A stretch of DNA of 64,000 nt from Rotaria sp. Silwood1 (taxonomy: Eukaryota > Rotifera > Eurotatoria > Philodinida > Philodinidae): the NCBI GenBank assembly GCA_905250075.1, contig CAJNOP010000020.1, forward strand, positions 1 to 64,000, read 5' to 3'. How positions within the stretch are numbered: the stretch's first letter is position 1; the number at the start of each line of letters is the position of its first letter. Made by a program: the position numbers and the translations under genes. This document shows, piece by piece, positions 59,830 through 64,000 of the stretch. The notes beneath the pieces are model-generated. The model had not been told where the DNA came from. It was given only the letters and a program-made list of their open reading frames with translations, and ran no database searches.

Positions 59830-60789
59830 ATGTCTTATTCGTCTCAAGTATCTGACCATGATTGTATTATTTATCGATTTATGTCGATTATGTTTATTAG
59901 TACTTCAATCATATCATTTGTTTGGAATATTCGTTTTTTACTCATTGATCGTCATCGATTAAAACCACTAGTATTAAACTTAATCATTAATTCATTTATA
60001 TTCATAACTTTTAGTTTACCTTACATATTAGTTCAATCAATAAAATGTTATCCAATACAATCATATATTATATGTTGTTTTCAAAGTTTTATTTGTTTTA
60101 CATGTGGTATTTGTGTTATGTATACAACATCATTATTAGCATTAGTTCAATACATAAAATTATTTTATAATTCAAGTAGAATATATCAAATGATTGAAAA
60201 GAAAAATAATTTTCTTATTCCATTATTATGTTGGTTAATATCATTATTTTGGTCATTACCACCATTAATAAATAGCAAACCAGGTTTTATACGTCACGGT
60301 CAAGGTTTTGATTGTGGTCTGAATTGGATAAGAGCAGATATTCATAGTCGTCTCTATTTATTTCTTGCATTTATATTCATTTATTTTTTACCATTATTAT
60401 GTTTATTGTATACAAATATTAGTATATTAATAACAATACGTAAACTAATCTATAGACGACATCCATTAATACCAAAACCTGGTGAGAAAATACCTATTGA
60501 TATGCGTCATCATTTTATTGATAGATTTACTGTTATTGAAAGTAATCGTCTTAAACGTCTTCGAATTGATCGAAGATTTGCTCAAGCAACAATGATTACG
60601 GTTTTACATTATTTATTAGCTTGGACACCATATTTAATATGTGGAATATTACAAATGTTAATAGCTATGAAATATGTTTATTATGAAATTCCATCAACGA
60701 TATTAATAGTATCAGCATTAACAGCAAAAATGGCTGTTACGGGACAATCTTGTGTTTATTTTTTTACTATACGATCATTGAATAAATAA
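59830..60789 (+). CDS. Rhodopsin-type receptor, opsin-like, with TM7 lysine
   Basis: One exon encodes 319 residues from the ATG at 59830. Seven hydrophobic segments are visible. TM3 begins with Cys (SYIICCF), paired with Cys in loop 2 (GFDCGLNW), and TM6 has LLAWTPYLI, the form usual in opsins. In TM7 Lys300 sits exactly six residues before the NPxxY position, where opsins have the retinal-binding Lys296; SALTAK resembles the PA..AK motif. However NPxxY is QSCVY, the (D/E)RY triplet is VQY, and the residue aligning with counterion 113 is Gln. It is either a very divergent opsin, possibly signalling poorly, or a receptor with a chance Lys. The C-terminal tail is only about eight residues long. 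Confidence 0.75.
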   Translation: MSYSSQVSDHDCIIYRFMSIMFISTSIISFVWNIRFLLIDRHRLKPLVLNLIINSFIFITFSLPYILVQSIKCYPIQSYIICCFQSFICFTCGICVMYTTSLLALVQYIKLFYNSSRIYQMIEKKNNFLIPLLCWLISLFWSLPPLINSKPGFIRHGQGFDCGLNWIRADIHSRLYLFLAFIFIYFLPLLCLLYTNISILITIRKLIYRRHPLIPKPGEKIPIDMRHHFIDRFTVIESNRLKRLRIDRRFAQATMITVLHYLLAWTPYLICGILQMLIAMKYVYYEIPSTILIVSALTAKMAVTGQSCVYFFTIRSLNK

Positions 60790-63479
60790 TTCACATGTAG
60801 CATAAGCAATTTTAAAATAAATAAAAAATTAAAATAAAAATTCTTTATTTTAACTTGATAGTTTTATGAAATTCATTATTTTTTTTTGTCTTAAGTAACT
60901 GTTAGTAATTCGATGAAAGTTAAAAGTAATCCGAGATGCCATCTTCTTTCTTCCGACTTTTTTCTTCACATGAAAAAATGATAAGAAATAGCATAAAGAA
61001 AAAAAGATCTACTTTCAAATAATATATTTAGTTAATTATTATAAAAAAAAAATATATAGGATTGATAAATATTTTATGGGTCTTCATAATAATTTTGATA
61101 GAAATAATTAATTAACAAAGTTTTCCAAAGTGATCTATATAGATTTTCTGAATATTCTGAAAGTTATAATCATATTTTAAATGCGTAGAACTTTGTTACT
61201 GATCAAGTTTAGTCTAGGAATAATTTTTATTTGAAAAAGAAGAGTAGTCTATTTATACTCTTTCGGACAAAGTTCATAAGTATTTTTAAAGTCTATCAAT
61301 ATGTTACTATTTTTTTTTTCTATATTTACTTTAATTTATCATATCACTAGAGCTTTTCATGTTTGCCTAATGTTTTATTAATACTTTTTTTGGCGAAGTT
61401 CATTTGACAGGAAACAACTTAGTCAAGTATAATAGCAGCTAGGATCAAGAAATGATCGCCCAGTACTTTCATTTTAGTGATTATGGAAGATTTTGCTATG
61501 AAAGGAAGAACCTGTGTTCAGAAAATCTGCCGATGAGTCAATCTTTTCGAAACCTATTAAAAGAATAATCAACATACTGACTTTTTATATTACAGCTAAA
61601 AATGAAAGTCTTTAAAGAGTACGTCTGAACTTTATCCTCAAGAATAAATATTTATAAAATTAAGCTTGCTTGATCAGTATCGAATACGTTATACACATTT
61701 AAAATATAATCATAATTTTAGAGAGCCTGTAGATCTTCAGTGGTGACAATTATGAATAAGAAAAACTCCATTAAGATTCACTTGATTTTCTTTTTAGCTT
61801 TGATTACTCATTAAGATTAGACATTGCGAACTATTGAAGCAGAACATTGTACTGATCATTGTCATTTACTTTTCATTTTGCCCTTCTTCTTTTTTTTTCT
61901 TCTTTTCATAAGAGGAAGAAGGAAAAAATTAGAATCAGAACACTATTTCAATAGGCAGGTGTTTATATCTTTCACAGAATATTACAACTATAGAATAAAT
62001 TAAATGTATTAGAATTAGAATTAGAAGTGATCATACGACAAATTTTTTCGGTCATGTGTCTTGTACTGCAGGATAGCATAGAAATCATTTATGTCCCTGA
62101 CCATGAAACAAGGTAGAATATCATGCATGATAGAGCAGCTTGCTATTTTGATTTTCTATCCAACAAAGTAGATATCATCTGTCAGTCATTCTTCAATCTG
62201 CATGTCTTACTTTGTTTTAAAATAAAATAAATATCTTCTTAAACAATAACTTGTCAAAAAAAAGAACAACAACAACAACAACAATTTAAAGAAAAATCTT
62301 GTCTAAATTTTAAGACTTAGGAAGAATTAGATATTTTACCAATAAGTACATTTTAGAATATTGTTTTTCATTACTTTTGATAGTAGCTGCCTTCAAATTA
62401 ATTAAGTGAGACATACCAGATAAGAAGCGAAAATTTTCTTGTTGATTTTTTCTCCAAAAATAAAATTAATAGTTTACGTACGTTTATTTCTAATCTCAAA
62501 TATTAATCAATGTCTTACATTCTTTATTCACATTACAATTATAATCATTATTGTCATTCCATCACTCTTCTTTACACTCGTTTCAATATCAAAGGTGTAT
62601 GATTCGCTTCTGAGTCCATTAATTTTGCTTACTATAAAGAAGATAAGATCACAAGTCGGCAAAGTCATCCAGTTCTATACTCAACTCTGAGCAAAATCTT
62701 AAAAATTAATGAAAATAAAAATATTGAGACTTGACAGTCAATACTTAATAAATTATCTCTAGCAATTGACTGGTGCTTCTCTTGAAGAATATCATTGCAC
62801 ATTGTTGTAAGAATTGAAAAGGCTGATGCACTCGGTACTTTAATTATTTATGTTGCTTAATTGAATATTGAAAATAGAATAGATGTAACAATAATTATAT
62901 CAACTCTAGGTTCTGATGATGCGACCACGATCTATTTTTCTTGTACATACCGTTCCAATTTTATATGAGAAAAATATGGTTCTTTTCTTACCAATAATAG
63001 TACTCGTAAAATACTAATGATCTGTCATTGGTTGAATTATATATGTATTGCGAGAATCAAGAACTACCGAATATCTTCTCAAAAGCTTTTTATGATGAGT
63101 ATAATCACTTTAAGGAAGAAACTTCGTAGAAGTGGATTAACAGTAGAAGATAAGACTTCATTCGTAAATTTTTACGGTAACTTAAAACGTTTCATAGATC
63201 CATAGGATACTCAAAAAATTGTTTAAATATTGTTTTAATTTTCGAAATTCCTTTTACATTAAGTATCGCATCGGGCTTTTAGAATTTTTCGTAGTATCTT
63301 AGTTCGATTCAATATTTTATCTATCCATATGAAGTACAAAACGTGATGTGCAAGTTGATATTAATATAGATGAATCAGTATTGACAGTTTAAAGAATGGT
63401 TAATCATCAGTTTCGTATGAGTACCCTAATTGATTAGAAAATGATATTTTTCTGACCAAAGATCGAACTTGAATATTTG
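60790..63479. other. No gene recognised
   Basis: AT-rich DNA after the receptor gene. Frames at 62439-62690 and 63017-63205 have no motifs; 62900-63200 has some coding look but stops and shifts. An AAC trinucleotide run lies at 62264-62283. Confidence 0.35.
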
Positions 63480-63997
63480 ATCAGATTGATGAATTTCACT
63501 GTTGCTTTTTGGATAGATGCATTAGTGTTTGTTTTGGTTAATTGTGTTGATACACATATGGTTGCTAGTAATGTTTCTTCATTATTACATATAGCATGTG
63601 ATATGTTCCATCTATCACTTATTACATAACTAGTCGATAATAATCTTGGTCTAAAACAGCCAAGCTAACTTTCAATGAATACCATTACATGTTGCCAATG
63701 GATCATTTGATGGTTATCGGTCAATTCCAAAAGGGAGCAACTGGTGTTCGTTTTCGAAGTTCACTGTTCTTTCTCCGGTCTATTCATGATTCGAACGAAT
63801 AAAATACTGATACATCAGCACATAATAGGAATCAAACTACCATATTTGATCTATTGAAATAATCGAAAGCAAAAAAAACCGTTCAAAGGTATCTATGAAA
63901 AATTTGTCAACATTAATACTAATGAATCAGATTCTGATTAATCTGTGATGAGTGAAATATATACCAGTGATAATGGATTTGAATGTGATATCAAATA
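63480..63997 (+). pseudogene. Decayed coding sequence at the window end
   Basis: Protein-like segments appear in changing plus-strand frames: MNFTVAFWIDALVFVLVNCV, YHYMLPMDHLMVIGQFQ, GVRFRSSLFFLRSIHDSNE and, near the end, IYTSDNGFECDIK. Frame shifts and stops separate them. I cannot name the family. It may extend beyond the window. Confidence 0.25.
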
Positions 63998-64000
63998 GAA

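Noticed and set aside
1..64000. CRISPR arrays, bacterial operons, rRNA or tRNA genes
   Set aside because: No regular spaced repeats of CRISPR type, no ribosomal RNA blocks, and no cloverleaf with a proper GGTTCRA arm were found by eye; a covariance-model scan would be decisive.

Overview
The window is AT-rich animal nuclear DNA. Genes have many short exons, introns of mostly 50-70 nt with GT..AG ends, and families such as DEG/ENaC, ADAMTS, Roquin, tail-anchored trypsins and a rhodopsin-type receptor. The F-box/LRR style, a C-terminal domain in the gene at 34859-37212 that I associate with bdelloid proteins, and the mix of compact genes with many small foldback elements suggest a bdelloid rotifer. 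That assignment is inference. All gene models were made by eye; where I give exon lists, the phases were checked and the multi-exon models close in frame.

Left third (1-24 kb), mostly minus strand: the 5' part of a DEG/ENaC channel (787-1838); a small secreted peptide-like precursor (5364-5681); a nearly perfect 350-bp palindrome (5966-6315); an orphan C-terminal exon (7718-7833); a 15-exon ADAMTS metalloprotease of 1192 aa (8529-15232); and a three-exon 109-aa tail-anchored protein (17332-17829). After these come gene-poor DNA, a GC-rich tandem repeat (21849-22125) and two MITE-like palindromes (23032-23196, 24261-24430).

Middle (24-40 kb): a plus-strand F-box protein (24466-26630) converges on a minus-strand mini-Roquin (28110-30641). 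The latter keeps the RING and ROQ/HEPN part but stops where the CCCH zinc finger should begin. A 0.94-kb element with 200-bp inverted ends lies just upstream of Roquin. Next are a decayed gene (32426-32725), a second copy of the AGCTACTTAATG-type repeat, a membrane protein with a Thr-rich stalk (34859-37212) whose long intron holds foldback DNA, and a 3' gene fragment with an in-frame stop (38900-39281).

Right third (40-64 kb): gene-poor, transposon-rich DNA with a hAT-like 1.1-kb element (43264-44374), a 370-bp palindrome (47704-48073), a three-exon coiled-coil protein (48455-49380) and a decayed mariner-type transposase (52330-52650). A cluster of three paralogous trypsin-like proteases follows (54721-58349), then a divergent opsin-like receptor (59830-60789). 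The last 0.5 kb looks like decayed coding sequence.

The genes do not form one pathway. Several encode surface or secreted proteins (ADAMTS, three proteases, stalk protein, channel, receptor). The most interesting items are the opsin-like receptor with a lysine exactly at the retinal-binding position but no recognisable counterion, the shortened Roquin, and the 350-bp palindrome with 99 percent identical arms.
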